Under the pieces are notes generated by a model. It searched no databases and was not told the origin of the DNA. It saw only the letters and a list, made by a program, of their open reading frames with translations. A DNA stretch of 37,914 bases from JBFLYN01 sp040756655 (lineage in GTDB: Bacteria; Bacillota; Sulfobacillia; UBA8153): NCBI GenBank assembly GCA_040756655.1, contig JBFLYN010000034.1, positions 1-37,914 of the forward strand, in the 5' to 3' direction. Made by a program: the position numbers and the translations under genes. Numbering within the stretch: the stretch's first letter is position 1; every line of letters starts with the position of its first letter. Positions 5,868 through 13,165 of the stretch are shown here, one piece after another.

Positions 5868-7550
5868 ATGTACGAAACGCTGAGAACCGACGTGCTGGTC
5901 ATCGGCGGCGGGGCGGCGGGAGTGCGCGCCGCCATCGCTGTGGCCGAAAAGGGCCTGTCGGTGATGTGCCTTAGCAAGGCGCCCATCAGCCGGTCGGGCA
6001 TCACGCCGGTGGCCGGCGAAGGCATCGAGGCAGCGGTAGCACCCGGTGACTCCCCACGGCATCACTACGAAGATACGGTCAAGGCCGGGCGTGGGCTGGC
6101 CGACGAAGTTCTGGTCAACGCCATGGCCCAGGAGGCGACACCCCGTATCGAGGATCTTCTCTCCTACGGGACCCGGTTCAAGAAGAACCCCGACGGGACG
6201 CTGGCCCAATCGCCGCGACCCGGCCAGAAGCACGCCCGCAACCTGTTCCTCATGGGGGGCGGGTGGGGGCTCATGGCCAGCCTGTTCAGGAAGGCCGGCA
6301 GCCTGCCCGGGCTGGTGATCCGCGAAGATACCCAGGTGTTGAGGCTGGTGACCTCCGGGTCGAGAGTGGCGGGTGCCGTGGTGCTGGACGTGCGCACCGG
6401 CGCGGTGTTCGGCGTGGAAGCCAAGGCCACCATCCTGGCGTCCGGCGGGTACGAGGAGCTCTGGCCGGTCACCGACTGCCCGCCCGAATGCACCGGCGAG
6501 GCCATGCTCATGGCCGCCCGGCTGGGCGGGGAGCTCATCGACCTGGAGATGGTCCTGTACTACCCTACCGTCATCGTGTTCCCCCTGGCGGCCCGGGGCT
6601 GGATGGTGCAGTACGAGTACATCATCAACCCCGACATCCTCGGTGGGCGGCTCATCAACGTCCACGGGGAGCAGTTCGTGAAGGGGTTCCCGGCCAGAGA
6701 CGAGCTGATCATGGCCATCAACCGGGAAATCGCCGAAGGGCGGGGCACAGCTCACGGCGGCGTCTACGCCGATCTGACCAACAGCCCGTACGGGCGGGAA
6801 GAACTCACCAGGCGCATGGAAGCCTGGCTCAACCAGTTCAGGAACCTCCGCCAGGTAGGCATCGACCTCAGGGACCAGATGGTGGAGATGGCCCCGGCCG
6901 CCCACTACTGCCTGGGAGGCATCGGCATCGACGAGTACGGCCGCACCGGCATGGAGGGCTTGTGGGCGGCGGGCGAGGTCACCGGCAACGTGCACGGGGC
7001 CAACCGCCTGTCGGGCAACGCTCTTACCGAGACCCAGGTGTTCGGCTACCGCGCGGCCGCTGACGCCGTGGCATGGGCGGCCGGGCAGGACTGGCCCGGG
7101 GGAGACTTCCAGGCGGGCGTGGCCGAAGAGATCAAGAACATCGCCCGCTGGACCAGTGCCCGGGAGGGGCTACGCCCCATCCAGCTCAAGCGGCGCCTCC
7201 AGGAGATCATGGGCAAGTGGGTGGCCTTCGACCGCAACGAGACCTTCCTGAAAAACGCCCTGGCCGCCCTGGATGAACTCGAGCCCGAACTGGCGAAGCT
7301 TCGGGTGGACGGGCATCGCCGGTATTGCCAGGAAGTGCGGGAAGCCCACGAGGTACTGCACATGATCCCGCTGGCCCGGGCGGTCATCGCTGCCGGGCTG
7401 GAGCGCAAGGAGAGCCGGGGCCACCACATGCGCGCCGACTACCCGGGCCTTCTTCCTGAAGCGCGCCACACCGTGATCAAGCTGGCCGGGGGAATCTCGG
7501 TGAGCAGCCGGCCCGTACGCAAACTGGCCCACTCCGGGGGGTGTGTATAA
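5868..7550 (+). CDS. FAD-dependent oxidoreductase, FrdA/SdhA/NadB superfamily, non-fumarate type
   Basis: A 560-residue soluble flavoprotein. The start is ATG 5868, preceded by GGAGGTT; the frame is open far upstream but that part runs over intergenic sequence and the opposite gene. The Rossmann motif GGGAAG is at residues 13-18. The C-terminal signature GLWAAGEVTGNVHGANRLSG carries His376 and Arg380. The region after the dinucleotide fold lacks the His of covalent-flavin SdhA, so FAD is probably non-covalent. The FHPT motif reads YYPT (Tyr232) and the GxRF motif reads GEQF (Gln269), so the fumarate-reductase acid/base Arg is missing. It shares one base with the downstream [2Fe-2S] gene, suggesting a flavin/iron-sulphur electron-transfer pair acting on an unknown substrate. 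Confidence 0.85.
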   Translation: MYETLRTDVLVIGGGAAGVRAAIAVAEKGLSVMCLSKAPISRSGITPVAGEGIEAAVAPGDSPRHHYEDTVKAGRGLADEVLVNAMAQEATPRIEDLLSYGTRFKKNPDGTLAQSPRPGQKHARNLFLMGGGWGLMASLFRKAGSLPGLVIREDTQVLRLVTSGSRVAGAVVLDVRTGAVFGVEAKATILASGGYEELWPVTDCPPECTGEAMLMAARLGGELIDLEMVLYYPTVIVFPLAARGWMVQYEYIINPDILGGRLINVHGEQFVKGFPARDELIMAINREIAEGRGTAHGGVYADLTNSPYGREELTRRMEAWLNQFRNLRQVGIDLRDQMVEMAPAAHYCLGGIGIDEYGRTGMEGLWAAGEVTGNVHGANRLSGNALTETQVFGYRAAADAVAWAAGQDWPGGDFQAGVAEEIKNIARWTSAREGLRPIQLKRRLQEIMGKWVAFDRNETFLKNALAALDELEPELAKLRVDGHRRYCQEVREAHEVLHMIPLARAVIAAGLERKESRGHHMRADYPGLLPEARHTVIKLAGGISVSSRPVRKLAHSGGCV

Positions 7551-7927
7551 TGCAGGCCAGGCTGAAGGTGTTCAGGTTCGACCCGGACCGGGATGGTACG
7601 TCCAGGCACCAGGTATACCAGATCCCCTGGTCGGAAGGTCTTTCCGTGCTGGAAGCTCTCAGGTACATCTACGAGCACCTGGATGGGTCCCTGGCTTTCC
7701 GCAACTACCATTGCGGGCGGGGGCTGTGTGCTTCGTGCCTGATGTCCATCAACGGCCAGAACAAGAGGAGCTGCCACTTCCTGGTGTCCCATGAAGAAGA
7801 GGTCACGGTGGAGCCCGCTTCCGGGTATCCCATCATCCGGGACCTGGTGGTGGATTTCGGCATCCCGCGCCCCGAGGGCTCGGTGCGCGACGGCGTGACC
7901 GTGCACAGGGGAGCGGTGGCAGAGTAG
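7550..7927 (+). CDS. [2Fe-2S] ferredoxin-like electron-transfer subunit
   Basis: A 125-residue protein whose ATG overlaps the stop of the flavoprotein gene (TAATG). The N-terminal half resembles the first domain of SdhB/FrdB: VFRFDPDRD, then Cys55, Cys60, Cys63 and Cys75 in HCGRGLCASCLMSINGQNKR followed by SC, the plant-type [2Fe-2S] pattern. The second SdhB domain, which normally holds the [4Fe-4S] and [3Fe-4S] clusters, is absent. It is therefore a short single-cluster partner and not a membrane complex II subunit. No membrane anchor gene is nearby. It probably passes electrons to or from the flavoprotein in the cytoplasm. Confidence 0.85.
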   Translation: MQARLKVFRFDPDRDGTSRHQVYQIPWSEGLSVLEALRYIYEHLDGSLAFRNYHCGRGLCASCLMSINGQNKRSCHFLVSHEEEVTVEPASGYPIIRDLVVDFGIPRPEGSVRDGVTVHRGAVAE

Positions 7928-7946
7928 CCGGAGGGGAGTTGCTGGA

Positions 7947-8450
7947 GTGAAAGACACGTACACCCGCGAGGAGTGCGCCAAGTACGTGGAGGCGGTGGCC
8001 ATCATCATGTCCAAGCTCTACTATTGCATGGCCCGGGAAATGGTGTCCCAGCTGGGCGAGGAGAGAGGAACCGAGGCCGTCCGGCGGGCGGTGATCGAGT
8101 TCGGTCGCATGCGGGGGGCCCAGATGCGGGAAAAGGCCGACGCCGATGGGGCCGAGCCCACCGTGGCCGCCCTGGGCAAGTATTACGACCTGCCGCGGGA
8201 GGTGGCCTGGAAAAACGAGGTCATCCGGTCCCAGCCCCAGCTGGTGGAGAAGAAGGCCACGTACTGTCCCTTTGCCGAGGAGTGGAAGCGCATCGGGGCC
8301 GATGCCCAGAAGCTGGGCCTCATCTACTGCGAGCAGGACGTTTCGCTGCGGCTGGCCTTCAACCCGGACTTCGTGTTCGAGCAGTTCTCCAACGTCCTGG
8401 AAGGCCACGAGGACTGCCACACCATCCTGAGGCACAAGGACGAGAAATAG
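7947..8450 (+). CDS. L-2-amino-thiazoline-4-carboxylate (ATC) hydrolase-family protein
   Basis: A 167-residue protein starting at GTG 7947 with GGAGGGGAG upstream. It looks like a member of the ATC-hydrolase family (PF14196): a helical N-terminus (ECAKYVEAVAIIMSKLYYC), VAWKNEVIRSQPQLVEKKATYCPFAEEW in the middle, and GHEDCHTILRHKD at the end. Cysteines at YYC, TYCPF, IYCEQ and DCHT are spread along the protein. The founding enzyme opens the thiazoline ring of ATC to give an S- or N-carbamoyl cysteine, but most homologues are uncharacterised. As last gene of the three-gene operon it is the best hint that the pathway handles a heterocycle. The family call is from pattern memory. Confidence 0.7.
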   Translation: MKDTYTREECAKYVEAVAIIMSKLYYCMAREMVSQLGEERGTEAVRRAVIEFGRMRGAQMREKADADGAEPTVAALGKYYDLPREVAWKNEVIRSQPQLVEKKATYCPFAEEWKRIGADAQKLGLIYCEQDVSLRLAFNPDFVFEQFSNVLEGHEDCHTILRHKDEK

Positions 8451-8471
8451 CCGCCAGGCCGGGGCGGGCGC

Positions 8472-8999
8472 TCAGCCCGTCCCGGCCCATCCTTCCAGCA
8501 ACCGGCGCAAAGCCCCGGCGAACTCCGCTTCCGCCGCTGCCCGTTCCCGGGGGTCCAACCGTATGACCCGGACATCCGGGCGGGCGCGGACGGCATCCAA
8601 AAACGGGTTGGACTCGTCCTTGATGACCCCCACCACGGGCAGAGGCGAATCCAGCGCCGCCATCACCGCGTGCATGAAGGCTGGCACCGCCAGCTCGAAG
8701 CGCCCCAGTTCGTCCATGACCACCACCCGGCGGGACTCCATGGCGCCAGCTATCGCCGGGACTCCCACCGTGAGGAAGCAGGAGTGATCCACCACCGGCC
8801 GGTGGCCGGAAAAACCGGCCAGGCGGGCCCGGCGGCCCGAAGAGAGGTCCACCAGGTCCAGGGCTACCCGCCGGCCGTGGCGGTAGACCTTCTCCACGGC
8901 GAACCCACCCGGGCTCACCTGGTGTTGTCCAAGCACCCCCCACAGCAAAGTGGTCTTTCCGATGCCGCGGGGGCCCGTCAGAAAGAGGTTTGACGGCAA
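8472..8999 (-). CDS. THEP1-type nucleoside-triphosphatase (NTPase_1 family)
   Basis: A 175-residue P-loop protein. Walker A TGPRGIGKTT is at residues 8-17 and Walker B RRVVVMDELGRFEL near residues 90-103, followed by PVVGVIKDESNPFLD; this layout fits the archaeal and bacterial THEP1/NTPase_1 family. The start appears to be TTG 8999 (TTGCCGTCAAAC), with an AAGGAGAG site somewhat far upstream. It is divergent from mocA with a 46-bp gap. Genes of this family are often found beside molybdenum hydroxylase maturation genes, though its cellular role is not established. No Mo enzyme lies in the window. Confidence 0.78.
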   Translation of the reverse strand: MPSNLFLTGPRGIGKTTLLWGVLGQHQVSPGGFAVEKVYRHGRRVALDLVDLSSGRRARLAGFSGHRPVVDHSCFLTVGVPAIAGAMESRRVVVMDELGRFELAVPAFMHAVMAALDSPLPVVGVIKDESNPFLDAVRARPDVRVIRLDPRERAAAEAEFAGALRRLLEGWAGTG

Positions 9000-9045
9000 A
9001 AGCGGCTAACTCTCCTTACGGAAAACCCGGAATGGAGGCGACCAA

Positions 9046-9684
9046 GTGGAGAAGACCCGGGGCATCACCGCCGTGGTCCTGGCCGCCGGGACCAGCGCCC
9101 GTATGGGACGGCCCAAGCTCCTCCTGGAATACGCCGGCCGCACCCTGGTGGAACATGCCGTGGCGGCGGCCCTGGGCGCGGGCCTGGGCACCGTGGTGGT
9201 GACCGGCCATGCCGGGCCCGAAGTCCGCGCCGTCCTGGCCAAGTCCTGGCCCGACCATCCCGGCCTCCAAGTCATGCACAACCCGGAATACCGGTCCGGC
9301 ATGGCCAGTTCCCTGCGCGTGGGCCTGGAGGCCTCCCGCCGGGCCCGGGCGGTGGTGGTCTGCCTGGCCGACCAGCCCCTGGTGACCGCACAGACCATTC
9401 GCCGCCTGGTCGACACCTACCTGTCTGCTTCCCCGGTGCCCCCGGCCGTAGTCCCGGTCTACCGGGGCGCGCGCGGAAACCCTGTGCTACTGGACTCGTC
9501 CCTGTTTCCCGCCGTGGATGACCTCAGTGGCGACACCGGGGCCCGGGACATCCTCCGCCGCCACGCCCACGACATCTTGCACGTGGAATGCGGCCCGGAG
9601 GTGCTGGTGGACGTGGATACCCCGGGCGACTACCGCGGGCTACTCCGTCCTGGGGACATCAGGCCGCAAGATCCCAACCTGTAG
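9046..9684 (+). CDS. mocA: MocA-family molybdenum cofactor cytidylyltransferase
   Basis: A 212-residue nucleotidyltransferase. The N-terminal signature VVLAAGTSARMGRPKLLLEY is the NTP-binding loop of MocA/MobA proteins. Further motifs are MHNPEYRSGMASSLRVGL, VVCLADQPLVT (metal-binding Asp) and the C-terminal VDVDTPGDY. MocA attaches CMP to molybdopterin to make the cytosine dinucleotide cofactor used by xanthine-dehydrogenase-type enzymes. The start is GTG 9046, with GGAGG seven bases upstream. It ends in tandem TAG codons. A second, broken copy lies at 13163-13745. No target molybdoenzyme gene is seen here, so the enzyme must be encoded elsewhere or be lost. Confidence 0.85.
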   Translation: MEKTRGITAVVLAAGTSARMGRPKLLLEYAGRTLVEHAVAAALGAGLGTVVVTGHAGPEVRAVLAKSWPDHPGLQVMHNPEYRSGMASSLRVGLEASRRARAVVVCLADQPLVTAQTIRRLVDTYLSASPVPPAVVPVYRGARGNPVLLDSSLFPAVDDLSGDTGARDILRRHAHDILHVECGPEVLVDVDTPGDYRGLLRPGDIRPQDPNL

Positions 9685-9769
9685 TAGTTTCCCACGCTGA
9701 AGCCTCCGGCTTCCCCGGCGAAGGCCCGGGAAGTGTAGTTGCACCGGAGCACCCTCCGGAAACAAGCCA

Positions 9770-10135
9770 GCCCCCACAGCCAGAGGCAGTCCCGGGCTCA
9801 CCCACAAAAACCAGGCGGACGCGGAGCCCAAGGTGGACCGTGGGCGGTCGGCCCGGCGGCGGTGCCGGCGAAACGAGCGCCGCCAGCTGCGTACGCTACA
9901 GTGGCTGTATGGTGGCAAAGAAGCCGGGCATCACATCCCCGACCCCGTATGGTTGTGGGTCCAGAGCGGGTGAGCGCCTGGAGCCCCGGCCTGCGCCCGG
10001 GAACAGCATTTTTTGCCCATCAGCCAGAAATGCCGGGAGAGCACTCTGATGTGTACGGCCGAGCACGCGTAGCACCGGTAGACGCGAAGCAGGCCGAAGA
10101 TATGGACTAACCGACGCCAGCGAACATACGGCATG
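9770..10135 (-). pseudogene. Degenerate DUF6431-like zinc-ribbon protein (IS-associated)
   Basis: Three minus-strand frames in turn give RRLVHIFGLLRVYRCYACS (about 10119-10060), RTHQSALPAFLADGQK, and SVRSWRRSFRRHRRRADR (about 9890-9830) followed by SASAWFLWVSPGLPL. This order of a Cys-containing N-terminus, an [RT]H..LP.FL strand and a basic helix-turn-helix-like segment resembles DUF6431 proteins, which I recall as companions of some Clostridia transposons. A second relic of this kind lies at 12085-12535. The assignment is weak and the gene is broken. From 10136 to about 10560 I see nothing recognisable. Confidence 0.4.
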
Positions 10136-10566
10136 TGTACCACCACCCCCCCCGTACCTGTCTTGCCAGGTACCATATCCTAAATGCTCGGTCGTGCAGG
10201 ATAGATCGGGAGTCGAGTCCATTGTACGTTTGTCCTGGTGACGTATGCAATCGATACATGAGAGAGTGTTTCGACAACTCTAGCGTCTGCGTAACCACGC
10301 TGTGTTTTCTGCTGGTTCGCTGCTGGCCGGCCCTGCATGGAGGCTGCTACTGAGCCCACAACTGGGAGAAAGGAGAGTGCCGCGAAGCTCCCTCACCGAC
10401 TGTGCCCCCCGCTCTCTCCCCACCGGCTTTGAGCCAGATTACAGCGCCTTTGCCCGGTGTCTGTCGAGCGTGAGCGAAGAAAGGCGAGCGATGCGTGAAA
10501 GACCGGGCAGGCAGCGGGAGGAATGGTGGCATTGCGTGGGCGCGGCCATGGACGCGCCGGGTGGGT

Positions 10567-10774
10567 CCTGACGATCTCCTGCTGTCGGACCCAGGTGCGG
10601 AGAGACTCAGGTGATACGCCTAAGTCCTTGGCCGTCTGGGTGATGCTCTTCCCACTCTCAAGCGGACAGCTTCCGTCCGAACTCCAGCGGATATGGTCGT
10701 CTTGTTCCCGGCATTGGCAACAACCCCCTTATTCCCAAATATGCCCAATTGGGAGTGTCCACTAGACCGGGTTA
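10567..10774 (-). mobile_element. IS3-family remnant, second copy
   Basis: The terminus and leader match those at 1-118 (TAACCCGG, then AGTGGACACTCCC, then TTGCCAATGCCGGGAACAAG). OrfA starts at ATG 10714 and reads MPGTRRPYPLEF; a 1-base loss and a further small deletion break the frame before SITQTAKDLGVSPESLRTW resumes. The element stops near 10567 with no OrfB, so it is a dead 5' stub. It abuts and truncates an IS110 fragment on its right. Confidence 0.72.
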
Positions 10775-10776
10775 GG

Positions 10777-11095
10777 CCCATGGCCTGTTGCGCGGTAGTT
10801 TCATCCCGGACCGACCCCAACGGGAGCTGCGGGAACTGGTGCATTACCGCAAGGAGCTGGTACGGGAACGGGTGCGGGAGGTCAATGGCATCCAGAAAGT
10901 GCTGGAAGGAGCCAACATCAAGCTGGGGGACGTGGTCTCAGATATCACCGGGAAGTCGGCCACCGAGATGCTTGAACAGCTGGTTAAAGGGGCAACCGAC
11001 CCCCAACAGCTGGCAGGCCTGGCCCGTGGCCAACTCAAGAGCAAGCGCCCGGGGCTCGAGCAGGCGCTGCACGGGCTCGGGATTCACCTACATTC
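10777..11095 (+). pseudogene. IS110-family transposase fragment
   Basis: The open frame reads HGLLRGSFIPDRPQRELREL, then VHYRKELVRERVREVNGIQK, VLEGANIKLGDVVSDITGKS and KRPGLEQALHGL, the central helical part of IS110-family transposases between the DEDD catalytic domain and the transposase-20 domain. Both catalytic ends are missing. The 5' side is cut at the IS3-type terminus (10774). The 3' side loses homology near 11095, just before the trmO promoter. Confidence 0.8.
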
Positions 11096-11125
11096 GGTTG
11101 ACACGGACCCCATTGGTTTTTGCAT

Positions 11126-11154
11126 TTGACAGCGAACCCCTACGGTACTAAAAT
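11126..11154 (+). promoter_or_regulatory. Sigma-A-type promoter for trmO
   Basis: A perfect TTGACA (11126-11131), a 17-base spacer, then TAAAAT (11149-11154). It lies at the edge of the IS110 fragment and 79 bp before the trmO start codon. Confidence 0.7.
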
Positions 11155-11233
11155 CGTAGATTGCAAGGCTTCGGCTAACGGGCCGGCCGGCTTGCAAATG
11201 TGCAGTCCAGGTCCTAAAGAGAGGTGACGGTGG

Positions 11234-11731
11234 ATGAATGCCAGCCTGCAACCCATTCGGCTGCAACCCATCGGCCAGGTGGTGAACGGATGTGAGCGTC
11301 CGCCGGCGGATGGCTGGGACAATGTTGTCTCGGAGATCGTGCTAAGGCCCGGGCTGGAAAAACACTTCATAGGTCTGGACAAGTTCTCCCACGCCTATGT
11401 CCTCTACTGGATGCATGTGGACACCGCCCGACTCCAAGAGCAGGCCCTCGTCCACCCACAAGGCAGAAAAGACTTACCGTTGGTCGGGGTGTTTGCTACC
11501 CACTCGCCCTGCCGGCCGAATCCCATTGGAGTCACGGTGGTCAAGCTGCTTCAAGTTAGTCCTCTCTGCCTGCAGGTGCAGGGGCTGGATGCCTTGGACG
11601 GCAGCCCGGTACTGGACATAAAGTCTTTTGCGGGCACAGCCGGCCTGCCCATAGCCAATAGCTGTCCGACCTGGGTACAGGCATTGCGGCTTCCAAAAGA
11701 AAGCCTCCCGGCAAATGAAGGACACCGCTAG
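11234..11731 (+). CDS. trmO: TrmO/TsaA-like SAM-dependent methyltransferase
   Basis: A 165-residue protein of the YaeB/TsaA/TrmO family. The family core is present: IGLDKFSHAYVLYWMHV in the middle, then GVFATHSPCRPNPIGVTVVK, the conserved SP.RPNPIG loop that binds S-adenosylmethionine, then GLDALDGSPVLDIKSF. TrmO methylates N6-threonylcarbamoyladenosine at position 37 of tRNA-Thr. Single-domain versions in other operons, including molybdenum loci, have less certain roles. ATG 11234 follows AGAGAGGTGA. It is the only intact gene between the IS3/IS110 debris and the SagB relic, and has its own promoter. Confidence 0.82.
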   Translation: MNASLQPIRLQPIGQVVNGCERPPADGWDNVVSEIVLRPGLEKHFIGLDKFSHAYVLYWMHVDTARLQEQALVHPQGRKDLPLVGVFATHSPCRPNPIGVTVVKLLQVSPLCLQVQGLDALDGSPVLDIKSFAGTAGLPIANSCPTWVQALRLPKESLPANEGHR

Positions 11732-11759
11732 CCATCTTCGGGCGACAAACCCCCATCCC

Positions 11760-12030
11760 TCAGCGCGTTTTGCGGCCCACGGGCATCAACAGGACAGCCT
11801 GTGGACCAAGTAGCTGCTTGACTCCTGGTCGCGAATGCCCCCACCATCACCGCTCCCAGACCCGGCGATTTGGCCATAAGGTTGGTATTCTGAGCTGTCT
11901 GACCGGCCTCTGTGTGCACATACTTGATGCCGCGCCCCTCATACCGCGCCGTCGTTCGCCTGAAGTGGCTACCCCGATCAGAAACAGTCTGACGGCATTT
12001 CCCATCCCGGGTAAGTAGTGAACGCATTGC
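11760..12030 (-). pseudogene. SagB-type dehydrogenase (nitroreductase family), C-terminal relic
   Basis: The minus strand reads FRRTTARYEGRGIKYVHTEA, then QNTNLMAKSPGLGAVMVGAF, matching the C-terminal FMN-binding half of SagB/ThcOx nitroreductases (compare RYVHMEAGHAAQN and LGLGAVVVGAF from memory). A frameshift near 11830 leads to VKQLLGPQAVLLMPVGRKTR and a stop at 11760-11762, the expected VGR ending. The N-terminal half is absent. SagB enzymes oxidise azoline rings or reduce small heterocycles. The gene is dead, truncated near the DUF6431/transposase unit on its right. Confidence 0.62.
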
Positions 12031-12084
12031 CAGTATGGGCTCGTCGGCTCATCAGGTTCGGCTGGTACCGCCGTTAGGTCTGGG

Positions 12085-12535
12085 AGGAACTCATCCCCAT
12101 CCGCCGGGTGTTGCCGGCCATGCCAGCGCACTCACGCCGTCCTCCCCAGTTTTCTGGCCCCCTACCGCCGGTACCCCCCATGCCCGTGGTGGAGCAGCTG
12201 GCCATCCTGCGGGTACAGGGCGACTCCTGGCGGCAACTAGCGGCGGAGCTGACCGCGGTGCCGGTGAAGGCCATGCAGCACCTGCTGCGGCAGTTGCAGC
12301 AGCGGGCCCGGGTGGCGGTGCCGCACTTACTGCAGGGCATGCGGCGGCTGGCGCCGGAGTTTCCTGGCTGCGCCAGGAGGAGTCCGGCCCGCCACTGGCC
12401 CGGTTGCTTGCGGTGGCGGCGGGACTGGTGGCAGCCGTCAAGACGGTGGACGCGGAAGTGGTATTGCGGCCGGGCCGCCTGCTGGAAGTGTGCAACGTCT
12501 ACCTCAGCCAGCGTCACCCCGGTTACTGGCTATGA
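12085..12535 (+). pseudogene. DUF6431-like IS-associated protein, frameshifted
   Basis: Successive frames read PIRRVL, then CQRTHAVLPSFLAPYRRYP (about 12120-12175), then MPVVEQLAILRVQGDSWRQL, and PVKAMQHLLRQLQQRARVAV. This is the pattern of DUF6431 proteins: a half zinc ribbon, the RTH.LLPSFL.PYRRYP motif and a helix-turn-helix with a basic helix. At least two frame changes break it. It precedes a rve-type transposase in the same orientation, with 12536-12761 between them showing no gene, so I read both as one decayed transposon. Confidence 0.5.
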
Positions 12536-12761
12536 ACCCCCTGGTCCAGGGGTTACCCTGCCCTTGATGCCCCCCCGCAGGCCCCAGAATCTCCTAGTTA
12601 CTGGCAAACCGGGCACCTCCGTCCGCCCCCGGCATGGTCTCGCCACTGGGGAGCATCGGTCCTGGCGGCCGGGTGGTGGCCCCCCCGGGCGGGAGCAACA
12701 TGGTCTGGGGAATGCCTGGCCGCGACCTCTGGTGTTAGGCTCAGGGTGGGAAGGAGCGCCA

Positions 12762-13165
12762 TGGACGACCAGCAGCGGTTGGCGTGGGGGTTATTCCGCT
12801 TTGGCTGTATCAGCCAGTTGCTGCGGGAACCGCTGGCGCGGGGGGAACGCTAGCGCCGGTTGGAGCAGTTGGCCGCGAGGGAGTGGGAGGTGCCCGGGGG
12901 GCAAGACGCCGTTTCTCGGTGTCTACCCTCAAAGCCTGGTGCCGGCAGTTTCGCGCCGGGGGGTTTACCGCCTTGCAGCCCCAGACCCGGCGTGATCAGG
13001 CCCGGGTATTGAGCAAGCCGGTACTGGAACGGTTGACTCAACTCAAACGGGAGCTGCCGGCCCGTTCCATCGCGCCACTGATCCGGATGGTGGAAGCCGA
13101 CCTGGCCCTGGAGCTGCCCCGGGGCGCGCTCAAGCGAGCTACGGTCCACCGCCACCTGGCCGCCC
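12762..13165 (+). pseudogene. rve-type transposase, N-terminal part, broken
   Basis: ATG 12762 starts MDDQQRLAWGLFRFGCISQL, meets an in-frame TAG near residue 31, then continues LEQLAAREWEVPGG. After a frame change it reads RRRFSVSTLKAWCRQFRAGG, FTALQPQTRRDQARVLSKPV and RATVHRHLAARG. This is the double helix-turn-helix N-terminus of DDE/rve transposases common in Clostridia. The catalytic rve domain is missing: at HLAARG the sequence passes directly into the mocA pseudogene. Confidence 0.7.

Noticed and set aside
5547..6995. Long minus-strand frame of 482 codons
   Set aside because: Antisense shadow of the flavoprotein gene in GC-rich DNA, His/Gly/Pro-rich with no domain.
5868..7927. Ordinary succinate dehydrogenase/fumarate reductase
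   Set aside because: Key His and Arg are replaced, the iron-sulphur subunit is half-size, and no membrane anchor is present.
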